A stretch of 64,000 nt of DNA from Candidatus Dormiibacterota bacterium (lineage in GTDB: Bacteria; Chloroflexota; Dormibacteria; Aeolococcales; Aeolococcaceae): assembly GCA_036495095.1 (NCBI GenBank), contig DASXNK010000024.1:1-64000 (forward strand), read 5' to 3'. Both the position numbers and the translations under genes were made by a program. Shown one piece after another: positions 32,197 through 41,441 of the stretch. A model generated the notes under the pieces. That model saw only the letters and a program-made list of their open reading frames with translations. It was not told where the DNA came from and searched no databases. Position 1 is the first letter of the stretch, and every line of letters starts with the position of its first letter.

Positions 32197-34836
32197 GTGC
32201 GCACAGGGATCCGGCGCCGCGGCGCCGTCGCTACCCTCGCCGCCCTTGCCGTGCTCGGCGCCGCCGCTCCGGCGACGCCGGTCGCCGCGATCGCCGCTCC
32301 GGTGTCGATCTGGGTCCAGACTCTCGACTCCTGCCGCCAGACCATCGGCGGCGCCGGCCTCGGCCTCACCGCCTCCGGGGTGTCGACGGTGCGCACCGTG
32401 CCCACCGGCACCTCCCGGAGCGTCGGCGCTCCCGGCGGCGGCTGCCCGGCCGAGCGCGGCGACTGCAGCGGCGCCGCCCCGGCGGGCTGCGCGGTCTTCA
32501 GCATCACCCCGCCCACCGCCGGGACCCGGACCTACCGCCTGGAACAGCTCACCGTCCCCGCCGGCTACGTCGGCTGCACCGGGGGCAGCGCCTGCCTCGG
32601 GGAGGTCGCCGGCCTCACCCTCGACTCCACCGGCGCGGTGCTCGGCGCCACGGTGACGAACAACCTCCCCGACGGCGTGGTCACCACCGCGCCGGCATCC
32701 GGCGCGTCCTTCCGGGCCACCGCGGACGACCCGATCGTGCTCCACGACGACGCCATCGGCCCCGGCGTCTGCGACGGCGACGGCGATTCCGACGACCAGC
32801 TCTCGGCGCCTGCCGGCCCCCACTGCGACGACCACTCCGACGGATCGCTCGCCCACCTCACCGTCGCCGGCGCCGCGCTCGCCGACGGCGGCCCGGTCGC
32901 CGCCGCGGGCTTCCAGCCGCTCACCTCCGCGGGGGCTCCGGCGGGCCGCCGGCTGGTGGCCAGCCCGGCGGTGATCGCGGGCACCGCCCTCGACCCCGCG
33001 CTGGAGATCGGCACCTTCGACGACGGCGGTCTCTATGTCCGCTCCGACGCGCTGGGGTGGCGACCGCTGTGGAGCGCCGCTCCCGGCTTCACCTGCGTCG
33101 ACAATCCCGCCGCCCACCTCGACCACGCGTCGGCCACCCTCTGGGTCGCCTGCCAGGGCGCCGACCACGTCCTCCGCTACGCCACCGGCGACCTCCCCGC
33201 CAGCTCGTTCCAGCTGCCCACCCTCGATCGCTGGCGGACCCTGCCCGGGCTGCGGCTCGCCGCCGGCCCCGCGCTCGCCCCCGCCGGGGCCGGGGCCGGT
33301 GACGACCCCACCTTCTTCGCCGTCGACGCCGCCGGTGCGCTCTGGAGCGCCACCAGCTCGTCGCCCTGGGTGTCGCGGGGGGGCACCTGCCAGGGCCACC
33401 CGGCGGCCGCACTCGGGAACACCGGGGGCACCCCGGCGACGGTGGTCGCCTGCCGCGCACCCGACGGCTCGCTGCTCTACGGGGTGGTCGGCTCCGACGG
33501 AGGGGTCGGTCTCATCCAGGCGACCGCGACCACCCCGCGCAGCGGCGGCGCCTGCCTGCTCAACGGTCCGCTGATCGACGGCCCGGGCATCGCCGCCACC
33601 GCCGCCGGGGTGCTGGTGCTGGTCACCGGTGCCGCCGACCACCTCGCCTACGCCAAGTCGATCAGCTTCAGCGGCGCTCCGGGGAGCGGACCGGTGGCGA
33701 TCTCGCCCTACCAGGCGCTCTCCTTCGAGAGCGGTCCGCTGCCGGGCACCTGCGCCGCCCCCTCCGCCGCCAACCCGGCCACCCCCCTCGCCTCCGGCCC
33801 GGCGGCGGCGACCTGGTTCGGCGCCGCCCTCACCGTGGGGACGGTCACCCCGACCATCCTGGCGGCGCCGCACTCCAGCTCGACCGCGGTCGCCCACCTC
33901 GTCGACGCCGCCGGCAACCCGGTGTCGGGTCAGACCGTGACCTTCTCCACCAGCGCGCTGGCGACCGCGGCGGCCACCCACCCGTCGGGGGGAGGCGTGT
34001 ACACCGCCACCGTCACCACCGGCACCTCGCCCGGCCCCGCGCGGATCGGCGCCGCCACCTCCGCCGCCCAGGGCGCCATGGCGATGCGCCTCTACCGCGG
34101 AGGCTACGTGCTGGACGGCTCGGGCGGCGTCCACCCGTTCGGCGGCGCCCCGGCCCTCGTCGCCAGCGCCTACTGGCCGGGGTGGACCATCGCCCGCGGC
34201 ATCGAGCTGCGCCCCGACGGCGCCGGCGGATACGTGCTCGACGGCTTCGGAGGCCTGCATCCCTTCGGCGACGCCCCGCCGGTCCAGACCTCCGCCTACT
34301 GGCCGAGCTGGGACATCGCCCGGGGGGTCGCGCTGCGCACCGACGGGGTCAGCGGCTACGTGCTCGACGGCTTCGGCGGCGTCCACTCGTTCGGCGGAGC
34401 CCCCGAGGTGCACACCAGCGCCTACTGGCCGGACTGGGACGTCGCCCGCGGCATCGCCCTGCGCAGCGATGGTGGCGGGTACGTGCTCGACGCCTTCGGC
34501 GGCCTCCACCCCTTCGGTGACGCACCCCCGGTCACCGGCAGCGCCTACTGGCCGGGCTGGGACATCGCCCGCGCCCTCGCCGTGCGCCCCGAGGGCGGCG
34601 GCTACGTGCTCGACGGCTACGGCGGCATCCATCCGTTCGGCGGCGCCCCCGAGCTGCACAGCAGTGCCGGCTGGCCGGGTTTCGACATCGCCCGCGGGCT
34701 GTGCCTCGGCACCGGCGGCAGCGGGGCGGTGCTCGACGGCTACGGCGGCCTCGCCACCCTGGGCTCGGGGCCGCCGCTGAGCACCGGCGCCTACTGGCCG
34801 GGGAGCGACATCGCCCGCGGGGTCACCGGCGGCTAA
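32197..34836 (+). CDS. Large secreted repeat protein with Ig-like domain
   Basis: An 879-residue exported protein. A signal peptide (residues about 1-35) is followed by a disulfide-rich N-terminal part that includes a Cna-B/SpaA-like YRLEQLTVPAGYVGC segment. A large Gly/Ala/Asp-rich region (about 170-540) has repeated short strands. Next is a Big-1-type Ig domain (about 555-630; VAHLVDAAGNPVSGQTVTFS), then six tandem 41-42-residue repeats to the C-terminus. There is no sorting signal or membrane anchor, so it is probably released or held non-covalently. Likely role is surface structure or adhesion. The GTG at 32197 follows GGGAGG and gives a proper signal peptide. Confidence 0.75.
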   Translation: MRTGIRRRGAVATLAALAVLGAAAPATPVAAIAAPVSIWVQTLDSCRQTIGGAGLGLTASGVSTVRTVPTGTSRSVGAPGGGCPAERGDCSGAAPAGCAVFSITPPTAGTRTYRLEQLTVPAGYVGCTGGSACLGEVAGLTLDSTGAVLGATVTNNLPDGVVTTAPASGASFRATADDPIVLHDDAIGPGVCDGDGDSDDQLSAPAGPHCDDHSDGSLAHLTVAGAALADGGPVAAAGFQPLTSAGAPAGRRLVASPAVIAGTALDPALEIGTFDDGGLYVRSDALGWRPLWSAAPGFTCVDNPAAHLDHASATLWVACQGADHVLRYATGDLPASSFQLPTLDRWRTLPGLRLAAGPALAPAGAGAGDDPTFFAVDAAGALWSATSSSPWVSRGGTCQGHPAAALGNTGGTPATVVACRAPDGSLLYGVVGSDGGVGLIQATATTPRSGGACLLNGPLIDGPGIAATAAGVLVLVTGAADHLAYAKSISFSGAPGSGPVAISPYQALSFESGPLPGTCAAPSAANPATPLASGPAAATWFGAALTVGTVTPTILAAPHSSSTAVAHLVDAAGNPVSGQTVTFSTSALATAAATHPSGGGVYTATVTTGTSPGPARIGAATSAAQGAMAMRLYRGGYVLDGSGGVHPFGGAPALVASAYWPGWTIARGIELRPDGAGGYVLDGFGGLHPFGDAPPVQTSAYWPSWDIARGVALRTDGVSGYVLDGFGGVHSFGGAPEVHTSAYWPDWDVARGIALRSDGGGYVLDAFGGLHPFGDAPPVTGSAYWPGWDIARALAVRPEGGGYVLDGYGGIHPFGGAPELHSSAGWPGFDIARGLCLGTGGSGAVLDGYGGLATLGSGPPLSTGAYWPGSDIARGVTGG
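34102..34833 (+). repeat. Six tandem repeats of 41-42 codons
   Basis: Six in-frame units of about 123-126 bases. Each has the pattern GYVLDGFGGLHPFG-x-AP, then SAYWP-x-WDIARG-x-x-LR. Units 1-5 are well conserved; unit 6 has degenerated (GAVLDGYGGLATLGSG). They resemble the GGYWL/GDAxFxG-type repeats found on actinobacterial surface proteins and may form blades of a beta-propeller-like fold. This is a coding repeat, not a CRISPR. Confidence 0.85.
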
Positions 34837-34839
34837 CCT
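34834..34839 (+). promoter_or_regulatory. -10-like TAACCT before the acyl-CoA ligase
   Basis: TAACCT seven bases before the ATG at 34847; its first three bases are the stop codon of the preceding gene. This is the weakest of the twelve such elements because of that overlap. Confidence 0.35.
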
Positions 34840-34846
34840 GCCTCCC

Positions 34847-36355
34847 ATGCCACCGGCCTGGGCCGTCCACCTCCGCCCCGGCAGCGAGATCCCCGCGGAG
34901 CCCGAGGCGGCGCGCCGCTGGCTGCGCCGGGGCAGCCTTCCCGGGTCGCTGCTCCATGCCGGCGCCGGCGCGGCGCTCCGCTGCGGCAGCGTCGAGCTCG
35001 ACCACCAGGCCCTGGCCGCCGCGGTCGAGGAGGTGGCCGCCGGGCTCGGCGGGCTCGGGGTCGGGCCCGGCGACCGGGTGCTGCTCCACGCCGCCGCGTC
35101 CTGCGAGTGGGTGCTCGCCTGCCTGGGGGCGCTCCGCGCCGGGGCGGTGGTGGTGCCGGTGAACCCCGACTACGGCGACGCCGAGATGGCCCACATCCTC
35201 GGCGACGCCGAGCCGGCGGTGATGGTGGCCGACGCCGGCCGCCTCGCCGGCGCCGCCCGGCTGCGGCGCGCCCATCCCAGCGTCCGCCGGGTGCTCGAGG
35301 TCGAGGACCTGCCGCGCCCGGCCACGCCGGCGCCGGCGGCCGGGCTCGGCCCGGAGAGCCCGGCGGTGGTCATCTACACGTCCGGCACCACCGGCCGGCC
35401 CAAGGGTGCCCTCCTCGACCACGGCAACCTGCTCGCCCAGGGCCGCGGGGTGGTGGAGGCGTGGCGCTGGGAGCGCTCCGACCACCTCGCCCTGGCGCTG
35501 CCGCTCCACCATCTCCACGGCCTCGCGATGGGCCTGGTGGGCACCCTTCTCGCCGGCGCCTCGGCGACCCTGCTGCGCTTCTCGCCGGAGGCGGTGGTCG
35601 CCGAGCTGCGCGGCGGCGCCAGCCTGTTCTTCGGGGTGCCGGCGATGTACCAGCGCCTCGCCGAGCACCTCGAGGCCGATCCCACCGACCTCTCCGGGGT
35701 GCGCCTCTTCGTGTGCGGCTCGGCGCCCCTGCCCCCGGCCCTCTTCGAGCGCTGCGCCGCCCTGCTCGGCCAGCCGCCGCTGGAGCGCTATGGCATCACC
35801 GAGGGTGGGGTGGTGGTGTCCACCCCGTACGCGGGTCCCCGCCTGCCCGGGCGGGTCGGCCACCCCCTGCCCGGGGTCGATGTCCGCCTCGGCGACGAGG
35901 CCGAGGTGCTGCTCCGCGGCGGCCAGGTGTTCGGCGGCTACTGGCGCAACCCGGCCGCCACCGCGGAGGTGCTCGAGGGCGGCTGGCTGCGCACCGGCGA
36001 CGCCGGGGAGATCGGCGAGGACGGCTCGCTCGCCATCCGCGGCCGGCTCAAGGAGATGATCATCACCGGCGGGCTCAACGTGTATCCCCGCGAGGTGGAG
36101 GCCGTCCTCGAGGAGCATCCCGCGGTCGCCGAGGTCGCGGTCGCGGGGCTGCCCTCGGAGCGGTGGGGCGAGCAGGTGACCGCCTTCGTGGTGGCGCGCG
36201 CGCCGGTCACCGAGGCCGACCTGGTGGCCCACGCCCGCGCCCGGCTGGCGCCCTACAAGTGCCCGCGGTCGGTGCGCTTCGTCGCCGCGCTGCCCCGCAA
36301 CCCGCTCGGGAAGGTGCGCCGGGCCGAGCTCGTCGAGGGTGCGCGGGAGCGGTAG
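34847..36355 (+). CDS. Acyl-CoA ligase (AMP-forming)
   Basis: A 502-residue ANL-superfamily enzyme. The P-loop is YTSGTTGRPKGALLDHGNLL, with LPLHHLHGL, YGITEGGVVVSTPY, GWLRTGDAGEI, KEMIITGGLNVYPREVE and the catalytic Lys in NPLGKVRR. HHLHGLAMGL and the short N-terminal part recall malonyl-CoA synthetases (MatB), but a medium-chain or aryl substrate is equally possible. It starts a rightward set with the DinB-like and acyl-CoA dehydrogenase genes. Confidence 0.88.
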   Translation: MPPAWAVHLRPGSEIPAEPEAARRWLRRGSLPGSLLHAGAGAALRCGSVELDHQALAAAVEEVAAGLGGLGVGPGDRVLLHAAASCEWVLACLGALRAGAVVVPVNPDYGDAEMAHILGDAEPAVMVADAGRLAGAARLRRAHPSVRRVLEVEDLPRPATPAPAAGLGPESPAVVIYTSGTTGRPKGALLDHGNLLAQGRGVVEAWRWERSDHLALALPLHHLHGLAMGLVGTLLAGASATLLRFSPEAVVAELRGGASLFFGVPAMYQRLAEHLEADPTDLSGVRLFVCGSAPLPPALFERCAALLGQPPLERYGITEGGVVVSTPYAGPRLPGRVGHPLPGVDVRLGDEAEVLLRGGQVFGGYWRNPAATAEVLEGGWLRTGDAGEIGEDGSLAIRGRLKEMIITGGLNVYPREVEAVLEEHPAVAEVAVAGLPSERWGEQVTAFVVARAPVTEADLVAHARARLAPYKCPRSVRFVAALPRNPLGKVRRAELVEGARER

Positions 36356-36429
36356 GGGAGCGGTTTTCGGCCGGCTTCTCCCGGGCGGCGTACCATCCGA
36401 GCGCAGCAGCCGACCCGAGGAGATCGAGG

Positions 36430-37257
36430 ATGTCGCTCCGCCAGGGGGCGCCGGTGCGGCTCGAGGTCGACCTCTCCAGCCTGCTGGACTCGCTGGAGGG
36501 CCTGCTCCGGCGGCTGACCGGCTCGCTCGAGGAGCTGAGCCCCGCTGAGTGGCGCGCCCCCAGCCGCTGCGCGGGCTGGTCGGCCGCCGACGTCACCGGG
36601 CATCTCTGCTGGGGAGTCGAGGCCGGCCTCGAGCTGCTCCGGCGGGCGGCCCGGGGGTCGAGCGAGCGGCTCTTCGAGGGCTTCGACCCGCGGGTCACCC
36701 CCGGTCTCGCCCTCGAGCCGGTGCGCGGGCGTGACCCGTCCGCGCACCTCGCGGCGCTGACCGCGGGCACCGCGACCCTGCTCGCCGAGGCCCGCCGCCT
36801 CGCCGGCCGCGGCCTGGAGGCCGAGGCCGACACCCCGCTGGGGTGGGTGCCCTGGCCGCTCGCCCTCAACCACCTGCTCTGGGACGCCTGGCTGCACGAG
36901 CGGGACATCCTCGTCGCCCTCGGCCGCGATGCTCCCGCCGACCCGGTGGAGACGGGGCTGGTGGCCGCCTACCAGCTGGTGCCGCTGGGCGGGATCATGC
37001 TGCGGGCGGGGATGCCCGGCCTCGTCGACCTCCGGCTCGAGGGGACGGGCGGCGGCGCCCACCGGCTGCGGGCCGGTGACGAGATCGCCATCGACCACCC
37101 GGACCAGCCGCCCGGAGAGGAGGGCTGCCTCCGCGGCGACGCCGTCGCCGTGATCGAGGCGATCAGCGGCCGCGACGATCTCGCGGCCGCCGCCACCGGC
37201 CCCGAGCCGATGCGTCAGCGCGCCCGCCTGCTCGCCGGGAGGCTCTCCGGGGCGTGA
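36430..37257 (+). CDS. DinB/mycothiol-dependent maleylpyruvate-isomerase-like protein
   Basis: A 275-residue protein. The N-terminal helical bundle (about 10-170) matches the DinB/MDMPI fold: L...LSPAEWRAPSRCAGWSAADVTGHLCWGVEAGLELL, with metal-binding His residues in VTGHL and in NHLLWDAWLHERDIL. A C-terminal SCP-2-like small domain (about 190-270) follows. Many such proteins use mycothiol, consistent with an actinobacterial-type thiol system. GAGGAG precedes the ATG. Function beyond the fold is unknown. Confidence 0.75.
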   Translation: MSLRQGAPVRLEVDLSSLLDSLEGLLRRLTGSLEELSPAEWRAPSRCAGWSAADVTGHLCWGVEAGLELLRRAARGSSERLFEGFDPRVTPGLALEPVRGRDPSAHLAALTAGTATLLAEARRLAGRGLEAEADTPLGWVPWPLALNHLLWDAWLHERDILVALGRDAPADPVETGLVAAYQLVPLGGIMLRAGMPGLVDLRLEGTGGGAHRLRAGDEIAIDHPDQPPGEEGCLRGDAVAVIEAISGRDDLAAAATGPEPMRQRARLLAGRLSGA

Positions 37258-37269
37258 ACCACGGTTCAC
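37254..37269. promoter_or_regulatory. Inverted repeat GTGAACC-AC-GGTTCAC
   Basis: A perfect 7-bp inverted repeat with a 2-base centre. It covers the stop codon of the DinB-like gene and lies 98 bases before the acyl-CoA dehydrogenase. It is too tight for a terminator and looks like a dimer-binding operator. A TACGCT at about 37301-37306 downstream could be the regulated -10. Confidence 0.5.
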
Positions 37270-37367
37270 GCGCGGCAGGCCGCGGCGGGGTTGCGTGAAG
37301 TACGCTCTGGAGGCGCGCGCATCGCAATCGGGCGGTCACACCGCCGGCGCACCGAGCGAGGGATGGC

Positions 37368-38522
37368 ATGGACTTCCACGAGAGCGACGAGCAGCTGATG
37401 CTGCGCCAGGCGGCGGCGGGGATCGCCCGCGGCTTCGGTCACGAGTGGTTCGTGCGCACGGCGCGCGCCGGGGAGCGGTGCGACGAGCTCTGGCAGGCGC
37501 TCGCGAAGCAGGGGTTCATCGGCGTCAACACTCCCGAGGCCTACGGCGGCGGCGGGATGGGGATCTCCGAGCTCTCGATCGTCTGCGAGGAGATGGCGGC
37601 GGCCGGCTGCCCGCTGCTGCTGATGCTGGTGTCGCCGGCAATCTGCGCCTCGATCATCGCCAAGCACGGGAGCGAGGAGCAGCGCGAGCGCTGGCTGCCG
37701 CCGATGTCGAGCGGGGCGATCAAGATGGCCTTCGCCATCACCGAGCCCGACGCCGGCTCCAACTCCCACCGGATCTCGACCACCGCCACCCGCGACGGCG
37801 ACGGCTGGGTGCTGCGCGGCACCAAGTACTACATCAGCGGCGTCGACGAGTCCGCGGCCATCCTGGTGGTGGCGCGCACCGGCGGCGACCCGGCGTCCGG
37901 CCGCGGCGAGCTCTCGCTGTTCATCGTCGACGTCGAGTCGGCGGGGCTGGAGCGCAGCATCATCCCGGTCGAGATCGTCGCCCCGGAGAAGCAGTTCACC
38001 CTCTTCTTCGACGGCGTCCGGGTCGGCGCCGACCGGCTGATCGGCACCGAGGGCAACGGCCTGCGGCAGGTCTTCGTCGGCCTCAACCCGGAGCGGATCA
38101 TGACCGCGGCGATCAGCAACGGGATCGGCCGCTATGCCCTCGCCAAGGCGGCCGCCTACGCCAACCAGCGCAACGTCTGGGGGGTGCCGGTGGGCGCCTA
38201 CCAGGGCCTCGCCCATCCCCTCGCGAAGGCGAAGGTCGAGGTCGAGCTGGCCCGGCTGATGACCCAGAAGGCGGCCTGGCTCTACGACCAGGGCCTGGAG
38301 GCGGGCGAGTCCGCGAACATGGCGAAGTACGCCGCCGGCGAGGCCGCCATCGCCGCCCTCGACCAGGCGATCCAGATCCACGGCGGCAACGGCATCGCCT
38401 CCGAGTTCGGCCTCGCCGACATGTGGGGCCTCGCCCGCCTGCTGCGGATCGCCCCGGTGAGCCGTGAGATGGTCCTCAACTACGTCTCCCAGCACAGCCT
38501 CGGCCTGCCCAAGAGCTACTGA
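37368..38522 (+). CDS. Acyl-CoA dehydrogenase
   Basis: A 384-residue flavoprotein that introduces the alpha-beta double bond into an acyl-CoA. Signatures: MAFAITEPDAGSNSHRISTTATRDGDGWVLRGTKYYISG (FAD and substrate contacts), and DQAIQIHGGNGIASEFGLADMWGLARLLRIAPVSREMVLNY at the C-terminus. Full length for the family. The catalytic Glu position cannot be fixed by eye. It stands alone behind the palindrome at 37254. No electron-transfer flavoprotein genes lie in the window. Confidence 0.93.
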   Translation: MDFHESDEQLMLRQAAAGIARGFGHEWFVRTARAGERCDELWQALAKQGFIGVNTPEAYGGGGMGISELSIVCEEMAAAGCPLLLMLVSPAICASIIAKHGSEEQRERWLPPMSSGAIKMAFAITEPDAGSNSHRISTTATRDGDGWVLRGTKYYISGVDESAAILVVARTGGDPASGRGELSLFIVDVESAGLERSIIPVEIVAPEKQFTLFFDGVRVGADRLIGTEGNGLRQVFVGLNPERIMTAAISNGIGRYALAKAAAYANQRNVWGVPVGAYQGLAHPLAKAKVEVELARLMTQKAAWLYDQGLEAGESANMAKYAAGEAAIAALDQAIQIHGGNGIASEFGLADMWGLARLLRIAPVSREMVLNYVSQHSLGLPKSY

Positions 38523-38589
38523 GCCCGGAGCCGGGTCACGCGCCGGTCATGGGAAGGTGGTCTCATAGGGGGGTGATCAGGAGGTCCCG

Positions 38590-38991
38590 ATGAGCACAGA
38601 CGTCCAGAAGACCGAGCAGCAGTGGCGCGAGGAGCTCTCGCCCGCCGAATACGACGTGCTCCGGCGCAAGGGCACCGAGAGGCCGTTCACCGGCGAGTAC
38701 GTGAACTGCCACGACGACGGCATCTACCGGTGCCGGGCCTGCGGCGCCGAGCTCTTCAGCTCCGGGGCGAAGTTCAACTCCGGGACGGGCTGGCCGAGCT
38801 TCACCGAGCCCGCCATCGCCGAGGCGGTGGAGCTCCACACCGACCGCAGTCACGGGATGGAGCGCACCGAGGTCACCTGCCGGCGCTGCGGCTCGCACCT
38901 CGGCCACGTCTTCGAGGACGGCCCCGCCCCGACCGGGCAGCGCTTCTGCATCAACTCCGTCTGCCTCCGCCTCGACCCCGAGAAGGGCTGA
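38590..38991 (+). CDS. msrB: Peptide-methionine (R)-S-oxide reductase
   Basis: A 133-residue MsrB that repairs oxidised methionine. The zinc site is formed by C48 and C51 (CRAC) and C97 and C100 (CRRC). The catalytic Cys is C120 in RFCINSVCL, and the second Cys may resolve it. GTGWPSFTEP and GSHLGHVFEDGP are typical. AGGAGG precedes the ATG. No signal peptide, so it acts in the cytoplasm. Confidence 0.97.
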   Translation: MSTDVQKTEQQWREELSPAEYDVLRRKGTERPFTGEYVNCHDDGIYRCRACGAELFSSGAKFNSGTGWPSFTEPAIAEAVELHTDRSHGMERTEVTCRRCGSHLGHVFEDGPAPTGQRFCINSVCLRLDPEKG

Positions 38992-39138
38992 CTCGCGGGG
39001 TCATAGCAGGTTGGCGGGGGGCTGTCACCACCCGGCCGGGGGTCGGCACGGGTGGCCGGGATCACCCGGATTGGGGATTTGTCCGGGGCTGGCGGGCGGA
39101 GCGCTCCCCACGGGCCCCCGTCCCATCACAATGTGCCG

Positions 39139-41307
39139 ATGCTCATCGGACGCGCCGGCGTGCCGGCGGAGGGACGTTCGCGGGGGCTGAGTGACGGCAC
39201 CGCCGACATCGAGCGGGCGGTCAGCGATCTCAGCCTGCGCCTGCCGTCCCGGCTCGCCGGTCTCGCCCGCCTCGCCTGCAACTACCGCTGGTCGTGGACC
39301 CCCGGGGGCGCCGACCTCTTCGCGCAGCTCGACCAGCGCCGCTGGGACGCCTGCGGCGAGAACCCCGTGCGCATGCTCCAGGAGGTGTCGCCCTCGGTTC
39401 TCGAGCACGCCGCCCACGACGACGGCTACGTCGCCCGGGTGGCGGCGGCGACCCGCGACCTCCACGGCTACGTCTCGGCGCCGCCGCGTCCCGGCCCGCT
39501 CACCCCCGAGCACCCGGTCGCCTTCTTCTGCTCGGAGTACGGCGTGCACCGGTCGCTGCCGATCTACTCGGGCGGCCTGGGGGTGCTCGCCGGCGACATC
39601 CTCAAGGAGGCGAGCGACCAGGCGGTGCCGCTGGTGGCGGTCGGCCTGCTCTACCGCCAGGGCTATTGCCGGCAGCGCATCGACCGGAGCGGCTGGCAGC
39701 AGGAGTACTGGGTCGACACCGACCCCGACCGGCTTCCCGGGGCGCTGGTCACCCGCGCCAACCGCCCGCTCACGGTGGCCGTCACCCTCGCCGGCCGCGA
39801 CGTGGTGGCGCAGATCTGGCGCGTCGACATCGGCCGGGTGCCCCTCTACCTGCTCGACACCGACATCCCCGAGAACCATCCCGTCGACCGCTGGATCGCC
39901 AACCGGCTCTACGTCGGCGAGCACCGGATGCGGCTCTCCCAGTACGTGATGCTCGGGATCGGCGGGCTGCGGGCGCTGCGGGCGATGGGGATCGAGCCGG
40001 GCATGCTCCACCTCAACGAGGGCCATCCCGCCTTCGCCCCGCTGGAGATGGCCCGCGGCGCGGTCGAGGGCGGCGCATCGCTCGACGACGCCCTCGCGAT
40101 GGCGAAAGGGCGCACGATCTTCACCACCCACACCCCGGTGCCGGCGGGCAACGAGGCCTACGGTCCCGGCGAGATCCTCGAGGTGCTCGGCAACTTCCAC
40201 GAGCGGCTGGGCACCGACGTCACCGGCCTGCTCGAGCTCGGCAGGGTGCGTCGCGGCGACCTCAGCGAGCCCTTCGGCATCACCCCGCTGGCGCTCCGGC
40301 TCAGCGCCGCCGCCAACGGGGTGAGCCAGCGCCACGGCCAGGTCGCCCGCGACATGTGGGCGGAGCTCGACATCCCCATCGGCCACGTCACCAACGGGGT
40401 GCACGTCCCCACCTGGATGGCGGGGCCGATGCGCGAGCTGCTCGACCGCCACCTCGGCAAGGGCTGGCAGTCGCGCGCCGCCGACCCGCGCACCTGGCAG
40501 CCGGTGGCGAAGATCCCCGACGGCGAGATCTGGGAGGTGCGCCAGCAGCTGCGCGCCGGCCTCATCGAGGCGGTGCGGCTGCGGGTCGTCGCCGACCGGC
40601 TGTCGCGCGGCGAGCCGGCCCACCTCGCCGACCGCGCCGCCCAGGTCTTCGACCCCGACCTGCTGACCGTGGGGCTGGCCCGCCGCCTGGCCACCTACAA
40701 GCGCACCGCGCTGGTCGTCCGCGACCGCGGGCGGCTGCTCCACCTGCTGGCCAGCGACCGGCCCATCCAGCTGCTGGTCGCGGGCAAGGCGCACCCGTCC
40801 GACGACGGCGGCAAGCGCGTCGGCCAGGAGATCATGGAGACCCAGGCGGGCCCGGACAGCACCGGGCGCCTCGTCTTCCTCGCCGACTACGACATGGGCC
40901 TGGCCGCCCACCTCGTCGCCGGCGCCGACATCTGGCTCAACGTCCCCCGTCCCCCGCTCGAGGCGAGCGGCACCAGCGGGATGAAGGCCGCGATGAACGG
41001 CGGCCTCAACCTCTCGGTGCTCGACGGCTGGTGGGAGGAGGGGTGCAACGACGAGAACGGCTGGGGCATCGGCAGCCGCGGTGGCGACGACTACGCGCAG
41101 GACGAGCGCGACGCCGACGCCCTCTACGGCCTGCTCGAGAACGAGGTGGTGCCGCTCTTCTACGACCGCGACGAGCAGGGCGTGCCCACCGGGATGGTGC
41201 GGCGCATCAAGGCCTCGCTGATGACCGTCGGGCCTCAGTTCAGCGCCACCCGGATGGTCCACGACTACCTGGAGCGCTACGCCGAGGTCCTCGGCAGGAA
41301 GGGCTGA
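39139..41307 (+). CDS. glgP: Alpha-glucan (glycogen) phosphorylase
   Basis: A 722-residue GT35 enzyme that releases glucose 1-phosphate from alpha-1,4-glucans. It has FCSEYGVHRSLPIYSGGLGVLAGDILKEASD near the start, HLNEGHPAFAPLEMARG, HVTNGVHVPTW, RLATYKRTALV and the PLP lysine K616 in SGTSGMKAAMNG. It is of the short class (about 700-850 residues, lacking plant-type inserts), common in Actinobacteria and thermophiles. Start chosen at the ATG at 39139. CACAAT lies six bases upstream and no Shine-Dalgarno sequence is seen. No other glg gene is adjacent. Confidence 0.94.
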   Translation: MLIGRAGVPAEGRSRGLSDGTADIERAVSDLSLRLPSRLAGLARLACNYRWSWTPGGADLFAQLDQRRWDACGENPVRMLQEVSPSVLEHAAHDDGYVARVAAATRDLHGYVSAPPRPGPLTPEHPVAFFCSEYGVHRSLPIYSGGLGVLAGDILKEASDQAVPLVAVGLLYRQGYCRQRIDRSGWQQEYWVDTDPDRLPGALVTRANRPLTVAVTLAGRDVVAQIWRVDIGRVPLYLLDTDIPENHPVDRWIANRLYVGEHRMRLSQYVMLGIGGLRALRAMGIEPGMLHLNEGHPAFAPLEMARGAVEGGASLDDALAMAKGRTIFTTHTPVPAGNEAYGPGEILEVLGNFHERLGTDVTGLLELGRVRRGDLSEPFGITPLALRLSAAANGVSQRHGQVARDMWAELDIPIGHVTNGVHVPTWMAGPMRELLDRHLGKGWQSRAADPRTWQPVAKIPDGEIWEVRQQLRAGLIEAVRLRVVADRLSRGEPAHLADRAAQVFDPDLLTVGLARRLATYKRTALVVRDRGRLLHLLASDRPIQLLVAGKAHPSDDGGKRVGQEIMETQAGPDSTGRLVFLADYDMGLAAHLVAGADIWLNVPRPPLEASGTSGMKAAMNGGLNLSVLDGWWEEGCNDENGWGIGSRGGDDYAQDERDADALYGLLENEVVPLFYDRDEQGVPTGMVRRIKASLMTVGPQFSATRMVHDYLERYAEVLGRKG

Positions 41308-41352
41308 CCGGCCGCCCCGGATCACGGATCACCGGCGGACCTGTCGCGGGAC

Positions 41353-41421
41353 GGTGACCGCGCGGAATCGCCGTCAGCGGACCGTGACAATGGCGGCACA
41401 CGGTCACCCCGACCCGTGACC
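41353..41421. promoter_or_regulatory. Cluster of GTGAC half-sites
   Basis: GGTGACC (41353-41359), CCGTGAC (41382-41388), GGTCACC (41402-41408) and GTGACC (41416-41421) lie within 70 bases, upstream of the small zinc-ribbon gene at 41442. Several pair as inverted repeats, suggesting a multi-site operator. The GC-rich background makes some of this possible by chance. Confidence 0.3.
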
Positions 41422-41441
41422 ACCATGAGGAGCGACCCGCG

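Noticed and set aside
34102-34833. Regular repeats as a CRISPR array
   Set aside because: Units are in-frame, 123-126 bases, with conserved protein motifs and no alternating short repeat/variable spacer pattern.
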